Shown here: positions 1-6,637 of the stretch, piece after piece
Layout: each line of letters starts with the position of its first letter
How positions within the stretch are numbered: position 1 is the stretch's first letter
NCBI GenBank assembly: GCA_900546105.1
Contig: URBP01000066.1
Coordinates: 1 to 12,019 of the forward strand
Direction: 5' to 3'
Source of the DNA: an uncultured Collinsella sp.
GTDB lineage: Bacteria > Actinomycetota > Coriobacteriia > Coriobacteriales > Coriobacteriaceae
Length of the DNA: 12,019 nt
Notes under the pieces: generated by a model
What the model saw: only the letters and a program-made list of their open reading frames with translations
Database searches by the model: none
What the model was told of the DNA's origin: nothing
Position numbers and translations under genes: made by a program

Positions 1-27
1 CTCCCCGCCTGTGCAAGCATTGATGCC

Positions 28-1386
28 TTAGCTCCTCGAATGTGCAACAAAACGACTATGGAGCAGGCCAATCACAAACGCCACCACGGCAACCGGCGCC
101 CACGCGGCACCGATATCCGCCAGCGGCAGCACATCGAACGGCAGCCACGCGCCCGCAAAGAACGCATCGCGAACCGAGGTGATCACGCTCTGCACGGCAA
201 CCACGCCGCCGACCCAGACCCACACCTGCGGACGTGCGTCGCAAAAACCGTGCACCAGGCCCATCAGCACCAGCACGATGGCGACGGGATACAAGGCGTT
301 GAGCATGGGCACCGAGAACATAAGAATCACATCGAGGCCCACGTTGGAAAGCACGCACGAAAACGCCGCGAACACAAAGGCGAGAATCGCAAAGGGACGG
401 CGCATGGCCTCCTCGGAGGCATCCGCTCCCCCTTCGACCACGTACGTCTCGCAGAAATAGCGCGAGCAGCAGCTGATAAGGCCGATGCACACGTTCATGC
501 AAGCGAGGAAGAAGATCGCAAAGACCACGACCGTGCCGGCAAGGCCAAAGTGCATGGAGGCCGAGCGAGCGAGGATGGCGGCGCCATTGGTGGCATCGGG
601 CATCACGGTGCTGAGCTGCGCGCCGGCAAGTGCCAGACCGCAGTAGATGATGGCCATGAGCACACCGGCGATCACGCCGGAGCGCGAAATCTCGAAGGCC
701 ACACGCTTGTCATCGGTAACGCCCAGCTCATGAATGGTCTCGGCGATGATGATGCCAAAGGCGAGCGACGCGAGCAGGTCCATGGTCTGATAGCCGGTCA
801 AAAAGCCCTGCACGGCAGCACCGGCATTATAGGGAGCCTGCGGCGCGGCAGCGGGACCCAGCGGCGAGACCACGGCGGCACCCACGACCAACACGATAAG
901 GGCGATGAGCGCGGGGCCCGTAATGCGACCGAGCACGCGCGTGATGACGCCGGGACGCAGCGTGAGCGCAAATGCGACGATAAAGAATCCGACGGCGAAC
1001 ACCAGGCGAGCCGTGGCGAGCGAGACGCCCTCGGGCAGCAGCGGTACCAGCATCTCAAACGCTGTGGAGCTCGTGCGCGGAATGGCCAAGCACGGGCCGA
1101 TAGCCAGATACACCGCCGCGACAAAGAACTCGCCAAACTTGGGGTGCACGCGGCCGGCAAGCTCACGCGCCGTTCCGGCAAGTGCCACGGCGATAAAGCC
1201 CATGACGGGCAGGCCGATGGCGGCAACGAGAAAGCCGAGCATGGCGACCGGCGTGGCAGAACCTGCCTGCAGCGCCAGCAGCGGCGGAATAATAAGGTTG
1301 CCGGCGCCAAAGAGCATCGAGAACAGGGCGATACCGACGGTAACGACATGGTCGGAGCGCAGGCCGCGCGGCGCGGATGAGGCCAT
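28..1386 (-). CDS. brnQ: Branched-chain amino acid transporter, BrnQ/LIVCS family
   Basis: This is a cation-coupled permease for leucine, isoleucine and valine in the cytoplasmic membrane. The 452-residue protein has the family's usual length and is hydrophobic along nearly its whole length, with about twelve probable membrane segments. Near the N-terminus (residues 27-35) it carries the GAGNLIIPP motif typical of BrnQ. The ATG at 1386 is preceded by AAAGGTGG (1391-1398). The gene lies 67 bases beyond the cysteine desulfurase gene, and a strong intrinsic terminator sits in that gap. It is therefore probably transcribed separately or only by read-through, and has no obvious link to selenium. 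I saw no T-box or other leader RNA, and the gap is too short for one. Exact substrate preference cannot be read from the sequence. Confidence 0.93.
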   Translation of the reverse strand: MASSAPRGLRSDHVVTVGIALFSMLFGAGNLIIPPLLALQAGSATPVAMLGFLVAAIGLPVMGFIAVALAGTARELAGRVHPKFGEFFVAAVYLAIGPCLAIPRTSSTAFEMLVPLLPEGVSLATARLVFAVGFFIVAFALTLRPGVITRVLGRITGPALIALIVLVVGAAVVSPLGPAAAPQAPYNAGAAVQGFLTGYQTMDLLASLAFGIIIAETIHELGVTDDKRVAFEISRSGVIAGVLMAIIYCGLALAGAQLSTVMPDATNGAAILARSASMHFGLAGTVVVFAIFFLACMNVCIGLISCCSRYFCETYVVEGGADASEEAMRRPFAILAFVFAAFSCVLSNVGLDVILMFSVPMLNALYPVAIVLVLMGLVHGFCDARPQVWVWVGGVVAVQSVITSVRDAFFAGAWLPFDVLPLADIGAAWAPVAVVAFVIGLLHSRFVAHSRS

Positions 1387-1405
1387 GGGACCACCTTTCG
1401 GGTCG

Positions 1406-1439
1406 AAACAAAAACGGGACGGGTAAAAGACCCATCCCG
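1406..1439 (-). terminator. Rho-independent terminator after the selenium gene block
   Basis: Read on the minus strand, a 10-bp stem (arms 1430-1439 and 1415-1424, one T-G wobble) closes a CTTTT loop. It is followed at once by TTTTTGTTT (1414-1406). It starts 14 bases after the cysteine desulfurase stop codon and ends just before the brnQ ribosome binding site. It therefore closes the upstream operon and separates it from brnQ. Confidence 0.9.
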
Positions 1440-1452
1440 CAAGTATATACGC

Positions 1453-1466
1453 TTTAGCAAGCTAAA
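1453..1466. repeat. Short perfect palindrome over the desulfurase stop codon
   Basis: TTTAGC, a two-base AA spacer, then GCTAAA form a perfect 6-bp inverted repeat that contains the stop codon of the cysteine desulfurase gene (1454-1456). On the minus strand it is followed by TATATA, which could be a -10 element for brnQ, but no good -35 hexamer is visible. It may be an operator or may be chance. Confidence 0.3.
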
Positions 1467-2593
1467 TCGCGCAAAGCTTCAATCGCGGCGTCAACTTCCT
1501 CGTCCGTGTTGAAATACCCAAACGAGAAGCGAACGACACCCTGGCGCTCGGTCCCCAACGCGCGGTGCATGAGCGGAGCGCAGTGGGCGCCGGGGCGCGT
1601 CGCAATCCCCCACCCTTGCATGAGCGCGTCCGAGATCTCGGCCGAATCGATATCGCCCACGTTGAGCGAGACGATCGCCGAGCGCACGGGCTGGTCAAAC
1701 GCACCGTAGAGCTTAATCCCTGGAATCTCGCGTACACCGGCGAGAAAGCGATCAGCGAGCGCACGCTCGTGGGAAGCAATCGCCTCGACCCCGCCTTGCG
1801 CCTCGATAAAGTCGAGACCAGCGGAAAGACCCGCGATGCCATGGCCGTTGAGCGTGCCCGCCTCAAGGCGCGTGGGCCACCCAAGCGGCTGCAGTGCATC
1901 GAAGCTGTGCACGCCTGTGCCGCCCATGGCCCACGGAGCCACGTCAATGCCCTCCGCCACGGCCAGGCCGCCGGTGCCTTGAGGTCCCATGAGCCCCTTG
2001 TGGCCGGTAAAGCACACGATGTCGAGCCCCATGGCGTGCATATCGACATGCGCCGTGCCGGCAGACTGCGAGGTGTCGACGATCACCAGCGCGCCGGCCG
2101 TATGTGCGATGGCAGCCACGCGCGAAATGTCGACCGCATTGCCGGTCACATTAGAGGCATGCGTCACCACCACAGCACGCGTGCCCGGCGTGACCAACCG
2201 CTCGAGCTCGTCGTAGTCGAGCACGCCGTTCGCGTCGCAGCCCGCATGCTCTACGGTCACGCCCTGCTCTGCCGCCAGGCGGTTGAGCGGACGCAGCACG
2301 GAGTTGTGCTCAAGCACCGTCGTGACCACACGGTCGCCGGGGCGCACCACGCCATTAATAGCGGTGTTGAGCGCCGCCGTAGAGTTGGGCGTAAAGCACA
2401 CATGGTCCGCCCTCGGGCAACCCAAAAGGCGCACGAGCTTGGCACGGCAAGCGTGAATCGTACGAGCGGCATCGAGGGCACCTGACGTGGCGCCGCGCCC
2501 GGCATTGCCGAGCGAGCACATCGCCTGAGACACGGCATCGATGACCGCCTGCGGCTTGTGCATGGTCGTCGCCGCGTTATCCAGGTAGATCAT
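1454..2593 (-). CDS. Cysteine desulfurase-like PLP enzyme, EF2568 type (class V aminotransferase)
   Basis: This is a PLP-dependent enzyme expected to remove sulfur from cysteine, or selenium from selenocysteine, as a persulfide/perselenide on a catalytic cysteine. The 379 residues show the N-terminal YLDNAATT motif (3-10), His96 in LEHNS, Asp173 in the DTSQSAG motif, the PLP lysine Lys199 in TGHKG, and the catalytic Cys338 in GAHCAPL. The short RPGAHCAPL loop fits the EF2568 group, which is known to travel with selD and yedF in selenium-cofactor clusters. The ATG at 2593 is preferred because GGGAGG sits seven bases upstream. A GTG at 2608 would overlap that site. The start overlaps the DUF3343 stop as ATGA, implying translational coupling. 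The gene is last in the selenium block, directly before the terminator. The likely role is supplying reduced Se or S to the neighbouring carriers and SelD. A general desulfurase role cannot be excluded. Confidence 0.92.
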   Translation of the reverse strand: MIYLDNAATTMHKPQAVIDAVSQAMCSLGNAGRGATSGALDAARTIHACRAKLVRLLGCPRADHVCFTPNSTAALNTAINGVVRPGDRVVTTVLEHNSVLRPLNRLAAEQGVTVEHAGCDANGVLDYDELERLVTPGTRAVVVTHASNVTGNAVDISRVAAIAHTAGALVIVDTSQSAGTAHVDMHAMGLDIVCFTGHKGLMGPQGTGGLAVAEGIDVAPWAMGGTGVHSFDALQPLGWPTRLEAGTLNGHGIAGLSAGLDFIEAQGGVEAIASHERALADRFLAGVREIPGIKLYGAFDQPVRSAIVSLNVGDIDSAEISDALMQGWGIATRPGAHCAPLMHRALGTERQGVVRFSFGYFNTDEEVDAAIEALRDLAC

Positions 2594-2841
2594 CGCACGA
2601 CCTCCCACATATCAATCACGGTATAGCCCTCGGTGGGAACGCCCGCTGCGGCAAGCTCGCTGCGCAGCAGCTCCTCATCGGCAGGCAACGCCTTCCACGC
2701 CAGACCGCAGCCGGCAGCGACCTCCCCGGGCACGGGAATCGTTCGCCCGGGAAGGCCGCGCTCAATGCACAGGGACTCACAACCCATGGCGGCCGCCGTA
2801 GTGGGAAACGTGATGACAAGCGCCGGGCGCTTCTCCCTCAT
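2590..2841 (-). CDS. DUF3343 small protein, putative Se/S carrier
   Basis: This 83-residue protein has the DUF3343 pattern: an N-terminal beta strand (ALVITFPTT), the block PGRTIPVPGEVAAGCGLAW (32-49) with the conserved Cys45, and a C-terminal alpha/beta stretch. The family is small and TusA-like in size. It is found next to YedF and EF2568-type desulfurases, and a carrier role for selenium or sulfur through the conserved cysteine is presumed, not proven. The chosen start is ATG at 2841 because GGAG (2847-2850) lies five bases upstream. A TTG at 2856 is the longer alternative. The gene lies 19 bases after yedF, and its stop overlaps the start of the desulfurase. Two extra cysteines (21 and 25) are present, and I do not know whether they are conserved. 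Confidence 0.85.
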   Translation of the reverse strand: MREKRPALVITFPTTAAAMGCESLCIERGLPGRTIPVPGEVAAGCGLAWKALPADEELLRSELAAAGVPTEGYTVIDMWEVVR

Positions 2842-2860
2842 GGCAACTCCAACCAATACG

Positions 2861-3487
2861 CTACGGGCGCACGACGCGCACGGCCTGCTCCATCTTCTCC
2901 ACGATCACATACATGTTAGTGACCTCGCCCACCGCAAGCTGGTCCTTAATGCCAAAGTGGTCGAGGCAGGTACCGCAGGTGAGAATCTCGACACCCTGCT
3001 CGGCCAGGCCCTTCAGGTCGTCGAGCACCGGAGAGCCCTCGACGGTGAGCTTGGCACCGCCGTTGTAGAACAGCATAGTCGCGGGCAGCTCCTCCTGCTG
3101 CGTCACGGCAAAGATGAAGGCCTTCATGAGCTTGTGGCCCAGCTCGTCGTCGCCACGGCCCATGCAGTCGGTGTAGACGGAAATGACGAGTTTGCCCTTG
3201 CCGGCGCTGGCGTCGCAGAAAGCGGCACCGTCCTGCTCGGGGTCCGCAACGGCCACGGCACCGGCGGTCGTGACGGTCACGTGCCACTCGGCATCCGAGA
3301 TCTTCTCGACCGAGGCCGTGCAGCCCTTTTCCTGCGCCATCTTGGAGATGTTCTTGACGGCGGTCTCATTATCGACCGAGGTCACGACGGCACCCTCGCC
3401 ATCGAGCTGTTTGAGCGCCTTAAGCGTCTTGACGACGGGCAGCGGGCAGGCATCGCCCATGGCATTGACTTCAATCTTGGTAGACAT
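2861..3487 (-). CDS. yedF: Selenium metabolism protein YedF (TusA-like plus DsrE-like domains)
   Basis: This two-domain protein of 208 residues accompanies selD and is thought to handle reduced selenium in the cytoplasm. Residues 1-75 form a TusA/SirA-like domain with the signature CPLP (Cys14), the usual sulfur or selenium carrier cysteine. Residues about 98-208 form a DsrE-like domain with Cys108 in TDCMGRGDDELG and the pair Cys171/Cys174 in TCGTCLDHFGIKD, all typical of YedF. The ATG at 3487 is preceded by AAAGGA. A longer frame reaching back to 3871 runs through selD and is only overlap. The gene follows selD by 61 bases, the largest gap between selD and the block's end, and that gap contains a hairpin. 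Biochemical function of the family remains undetermined. Identification is strong. Confidence 0.93.
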   Translation of the reverse strand: MSTKIEVNAMGDACPLPVVKTLKALKQLDGEGAVVTSVDNETAVKNISKMAQEKGCTASVEKISDAEWHVTVTTAGAVAVADPEQDGAAFCDASAGKGKLVISVYTDCMGRGDDELGHKLMKAFIFAVTQQEELPATMLFYNGGAKLTVEGSPVLDDLKGLAEQGVEILTCGTCLDHFGIKDQLAVGEVTNMYVIVEKMEQAVRVVRP

Positions 3488-3507
3488 AGCAAATTCCTTT
3501 CGAAAGA

Positions 3508-3525
3508 ACCGTTCTAGAGAACGGT
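3508..3525 (-). other. Intercistronic hairpin between selD and yedF
   Basis: ACCGTTC and GAACGGT form a perfect 7-bp stem around a four-base loop, 23 bases after the selD stop on the minus strand. No T-run follows, so it is not a classic terminator. The next bases, CTTTCGAAAG (3497-3506), form a self-complementary decamer containing part of the yedF ribosome binding site. It may be an mRNA processing or stability element, or a modest translational control of yedF. Confidence 0.45.
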
Positions 3526-3548
3526 AAACAGTTACATAAACGTGCGGG

Positions 3549-4598
3549 CTAGCGGACAACGTGGACGGCAGGACCGCCTGGCACCGGCTCGCACACGCGA
3601 CCGACGGCGGCGGCAACGCGCCCCTCGGCATGCAAACGGCGCGCAAGCTCATCCACATCGGCAGCAGGTGCCGCGATAAGCAAGCCGCCAGACGTTTGCG
3701 GATCGTACAGCGCATCCAACATGCCCGGTTCCAGGTCCTCGTCGGCAGCCACGCGCAGGCCAAAGAAGTCCTGGTTGCGGTAGGCGCCGGCAGGGATAAT
3801 GCCCAGACGCGCCATATCGAGCACCTGGTCAAAGAGCGGCACCGCCCCCGACGTAAGCTCAATCTGCACACCCGAGCCCTCGGCCATCTCGCACGCGTGC
3901 CCGATCAGGCCAAAGCCCGTAACGTCGGTGCAGCCGTGAAGCTCAAGTCCCTCGGCCAGGCGAATCGGCGCCTCATTGAGGGTGCGCATCGAGTCAAACA
4001 TGGGACCAGCCTCGTCCTGCTCGACAAGCTCGCCCTTAATGGCCGTGGTGATAATGCCCGAGCCGATCGCCTTGGTCAACAGCAGAACATCGCCCACGCG
4101 TGCGCCGCTGTTGGCGAGCATGTGGTCGAGCGCAACAAAACCGCTCACGGACAGGCCGTACTTGGGCTCGTCGTCGTTGATGGTGTGACCGCCCGCGATG
4201 GAGCAACCCGCCTCGACGCACTTGTCGGCGCCGCCCGCCAGAATCTGACCGGCAACCTCAACGCCCAGGCAGCTCGGGATGCACAGCAAGTTCATGGCAT
4301 GGCTCGGCCGCCCGCCCATGGCGTAGATGTCCGACAGCGAGTTGGCCGCGGCGATCTGGCCAAACAGGAACGGGTCGTCGACCATCGGCGGGAAGAAGTC
4401 GATGGACTGCACGAGGCCAAGGTTCTCCCCTACGCGGAAGACGCTCGCATCGTCGGAGGTATCGAACCCCACGAGCAAGTTGTCGTTATGCACATTGGGT
4501 AAATCGCCCAGGACCTGGGCGAGGGCTCCGGGGGCCAACTTAGCGGCTCAACCGCTCGCGGCCGTCATGGACGTGAGCCTCATGGTGTCCTTAGCCAT
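3549..4598 (-). CDS. selD: Selenide, water dikinase (SelD), itself a selenoprotein with in-frame UGA
   Basis: SelD makes selenophosphate from selenide and ATP. The frame beginning at ATG 4598 reads 16 codons, meets TGA at 4548-4550, then continues in the same frame as a complete SelD to 3549. That gives 349 residues if TGA is read as selenocysteine. The TGA is codon 17, the position of the catalytic Cys17 of E. coli SelD, and the essential Lys20 follows (G-U-A-A-K). Other SelD features are present: Asp50 and Asp67, the block VDDPFLFGQIAAANSLSD with Asn86 and Asp90, AGGHTINDDEPKYGL, and the C-terminal PQTSGGLL. The second cysteine of the usual GCGCK motif is alanine here. GGAAGGGGG (4604-4612) lies five bases before the ATG, and the start overlaps the glycosyltransferase stop by eight bases. 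Gene callers would start at TTG 4538 and lose the active site. Sec insertion needs SelA, SelB and tRNA-Sec, which are outside this window. Confidence 0.93.
4504..4522 (-). promoter_or_regulatory. selD: Candidate bacterial SECIS hairpin in selD
   Basis: On the minus strand TCGCCCAG, loop GTC, and CTGGGCGA form a perfect 8-bp stem. It begins 25 bases after the in-frame TGA (4548-4550), with the apical loop 33 bases after it and a G at the first loop position. This fits the known bacterial SECIS layout: a stem-loop immediately downstream of UGA, inside the coding region, with a G early in a small loop. It is expected to bind SelB. Pairing was checked by eye only. Confidence 0.7.
4548..4550 (-). 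other. selD: Recoded UGA (selenocysteine 17 of SelD)
   Basis: This TGA lies in frame between a start codon with a good ribosome binding site and the full SelD sequence, at the catalytic residue position. It should be translated as selenocysteine and not as a stop. Confidence 0.92.
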
Positions 4599-5808
4599 AC
4601 GAACCCCCTTCCAACAAATCAACGACTTTAAGTATACGCCCCAGGCACGCTTCCCAAGAGACCGCCGACGGCTCGAACGTCGAAGGCGGAGCCGCAAGCG
4701 CCTGCGCGATAGCATCTGCCAGTGCGCGCTCAAACAACGGAAGGTCGGCCGCCACAGGCGTGTCGACATCCGTCATACGCGGCGACGCCACCCACGTCAC
4801 GGGAGCACCGGGAAGCATCGCCTCCATCCAGGGACGAACGCCGGGCAAATCGGTCGCCACAACTTTGCAGCCGCACGCGAGGGCCTCAATCGTCACGAGC
4901 GGCAGACCCTCGTAAAACGAAGGCAGCACAAAGACGTCGGAACTGCGGTAGGCACGCACGAGCTCATCGCTATCCAGGCGCCCCGCAAGCGTCACCGGCA
5001 CATCCGAGGCCGCGGTCAAGCGCTCGATACGCGCGTACTCGGCATCGTCCCCGCGGCCGCCCACAAGTATCAAGCCAGATGGGCGGACGTCATGGTCAAT
5101 CGGCAATGACACGGCTCGAACCAGCGACTCGACGCCCTTTTTAAAGCAAATCTTGCCCACGTACACAAGCGATCCCGGCTGTCTCGCCACGCTTGCGTCG
5201 CGGCAGAAGACGCGATGGTCGTAGCCAGTCCCAATCACGTGGATGCGATCGGCATCGACGCCGCACACCAGGCCAATCTGTTCAGCCTGCTCAGCATGGA
5301 GCGCAAAGACGGCATCGAGCCGACGAACCGCACTTACGATGCGATCGCGCTCGAGCGCATGCGAACGCAGCTGGCGCAGATCGGTCGAATGGCACACGGC
5401 AACAACCGGCACGCCCCGGACGCACTCGCGCGCCAATGCGGTCACCAGATACAGGTGATGGCAGAGCACCAGATCGGGCCGAAACTCAGCCACCGCCCGA
5501 TCGATTGCAGCAGCAAATGCCCGCTCAAATGCCTTGAGCATCGAAGGCGTCAGGTCACGATAGCGTGTAGAGGGATAGGGCATGACATCGGACATACCGC
5601 AGATCGGAAACGGCAGCTCGGGCGACTCGAACGGTACGGCAAACACGGCAGCACGCCGGTCCAGCTCGCCTTGGGTATCACCCGGCGCCGCACCGCAAAG
5701 CACGGCGGCGCGATGCCCCGTCTCGATCTGCTCGCGCACAAGCGCGGCAAGGTAGGTGCCGCTGCCGGTGCTATCTGGTTTTTGTGCCGTGATATTGAGG
5801 ATGCGCAT
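4591..5808 (-). CDS. Glycosyltransferase family 4-type protein in the selenium operon
   Basis: This 405-residue GT-B fold glycosyltransferase is probably cytoplasmic and uses a nucleotide-sugar donor. The N-terminal half (1-200) has the acceptor-side features GSGTYLAALVREQIETGH (15-32) and GTGYDHRVF (193-201). The C-terminal half has LVYVGKICFKKGVESLV (214-230), LILVGG (246-251), and the donor-site E-x7-E motif (Glu300 and Glu308) in FYEGLPLVTIEALACG. The ATG at 5808 begins a typical MRILNIT strand. AGGGG (5820-5824) overlaps the activase stop, 11 bases upstream. A longer frame to 5946 runs into the activase gene and is unlikely. The gene's last eight bases overlap the selD start, which implies coupled translation. 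The acceptor is unknown. Because SenB, a selenosugar synthase of similar fold, uses selenophosphate, a selenosugar role here is possible. It is inference, and the protein does not obviously look like SenB. Confidence 0.85.
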   Translation of the reverse strand: MRILNITAQKPDSTGSGTYLAALVREQIETGHRAAVLCGAAPGDTQGELDRRAAVFAVPFESPELPFPICGMSDVMPYPSTRYRDLTPSMLKAFERAFAAAIDRAVAEFRPDLVLCHHLYLVTALARECVRGVPVVAVCHSTDLRQLRSHALERDRIVSAVRRLDAVFALHAEQAEQIGLVCGVDADRIHVIGTGYDHRVFCRDASVARQPGSLVYVGKICFKKGVESLVRAVSLPIDHDVRPSGLILVGGRGDDAEYARIERLTAASDVPVTLAGRLDSDELVRAYRSSDVFVLPSFYEGLPLVTIEALACGCKVVATDLPGVRPWMEAMLPGAPVTWVASPRMTDVDTPVAADLPLFERALADAIAQALAAPPSTFEPSAVSWEACLGRILKVVDLLEGGSYG

Positions 5809-5822
5809 GTCGCGGTACACCC

Positions 5823-6587
5823 CTAGGCCAAGGCGGCGGCGCGGACAGCCGCGCCGATCGCTCCGGCAAAGCGAGCCTGGGGCGAGGTGGTCACCGGCGA
5901 CCCCAGTAGCTCGCCCAACCGCTCCACCACGAAGGTGTTCTCGCACAGGCCACCGGTCAGATAGTACGGGGCGCCCGCCGCCTGCCCGGCCATGGTCGCC
6001 ACGCGCGACACGACGCTGTCGATCACGCCACGGGCGATGTTCTCGCGCGGCTCACCGCGACCGATCAGGCTGATGACCTCGCTTTCGGCAAACACCGTGC
6101 ACATGCTGCTGATCTTGGTAGGCTCGCCGGTGCGGGCGAGGTCTGCCATCTGCTGCTGGGAAATGCCCAGGCGGTCGGCCATGATCTCCAAAAAGCGCCC
6201 CGTGCCGGCGGCGCACTTGTCGTTCATGGCAAACTTGGCCACGCGGCCACCCTTGAGTTGGATGACCTTGGTATCCTGACCGCCCACGTCGATCACCGTG
6301 CCCTGCTCGCCAAACAGGCGCACGGCACCGGCACCATGGCAGGTAATCTCGGTCACGACCTTGTGCGCATAGGGCACGGCGACACGACCGTAGCCGGTCG
6401 CGATCACGCGCACGTCGTCGCCTGTCACGTCATAGCCGGCCGCCGCCAGTGCCTCGCGCAGCCGCTCGGAAGCATCGACCGAGGAATATCCCGTCGGCAT
6501 GACGCAGGTCCACGCAATGGCGCCGTCCGTCTCCACCACTGCAGCCTTCGCGGCCGTCGAGCCTATGTCGATACCAATGCCAACCAC
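5823..6587 (-). CDS. yjiL: YjiL/HgdC-type ATP-dependent activase (acyl-CoA dehydratase activator family)
   Basis: This is a BadF/HgdC-family ATPase with a bridging [4Fe-4S] cluster at the interface of a homodimer. It uses ATP to push electrons at very low potential into a partner iron-sulfur protein. The 254 residues show the ASKHA nucleotide fold: GIDIGSTAAK (5-14), VIDVGGQDTKVIQL (98-111) and TGGLCEN (211-217). The two expected cluster ligands are Cys125 in NDKCAAGTGRFLE and Cys163 in SMCTVFAESEV. Length and motifs match E. coli YjiL and the 2-hydroxyglutaryl-CoA dehydratase activator. The start is GTG at 6587, fixed by GGAGG (6593-6597) five bases upstream. The gene follows its presumed partner YjiM by 50 bases and precedes the glycosyltransferase by 14. 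The physiological reaction is not known for YjiL-type members. Confidence 0.92.
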   Translation of the reverse strand: MVGIGIDIGSTAAKAAVVETDGAIAWTCVMPTGYSSVDASERLREALAAAGYDVTGDDVRVIATGYGRVAVPYAHKVVTEITCHGAGAVRLFGEQGTVIDVGGQDTKVIQLKGGRVAKFAMNDKCAAGTGRFLEIMADRLGISQQQMADLARTGEPTKISSMCTVFAESEVISLIGRGEPRENIARGVIDSVVSRVATMAGQAAGAPYYLTGGLCENTFVVERLGELLGSPVTTSPQARFAGAIGAAVRAAALA

Positions 6588-6592
6588 GACAT

Positions 6593-6597
6593 CCTCC
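6593..6597 (-). promoter_or_regulatory. Ribosome binding site fixing the GTG start of the activase
   Basis: GGAGG within AAGGAGGAT lies five bases before GTG 6587. No in-frame ATG is nearby, and an ATG at 6591-6589 is out of frame, so this site decides the start. Confidence 0.75.
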
Positions 6598-6637
6598 TTC
6601 TATGCGACAAAGCAGCTATCCCTTTGCCGCATTTGTC

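Noticed and set aside
40..1380. 446-codon open frame on the plus strand opposite brnQ
   Set aside because: Composition is His/Arg/Gly-rich without domains and mirrors the coding strand of brnQ, so it is a shadow frame.
1387..1453. T-box leader controlling brnQ
   Set aside because: The gap is 67 bases and mostly a terminator, with no room for specifier and antiterminator elements.
3549..4538. SelD starting at TTG 4538 as a 329-residue protein
   Set aside because: This would lack residue 17 and Lys20, both catalytic, and there is no ribosome binding site at that point. The upstream in-frame segment matches the SelD N-terminus up to the TGA.
4548..4598. selD as a pseudogene broken by a nonsense mutation
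   Set aside because: The stop is TGA exactly at the Sec/Cys position with a hairpin at SECIS distance, and the rest of the gene and operon is intact.
4591..5808. Glycosyltransferase as a true SenB with a selenoneine pathway
   Set aside because: No SenA-like gene is present and the N-terminus does not look like SenB. Only a general analogy is kept as a hypothesis.
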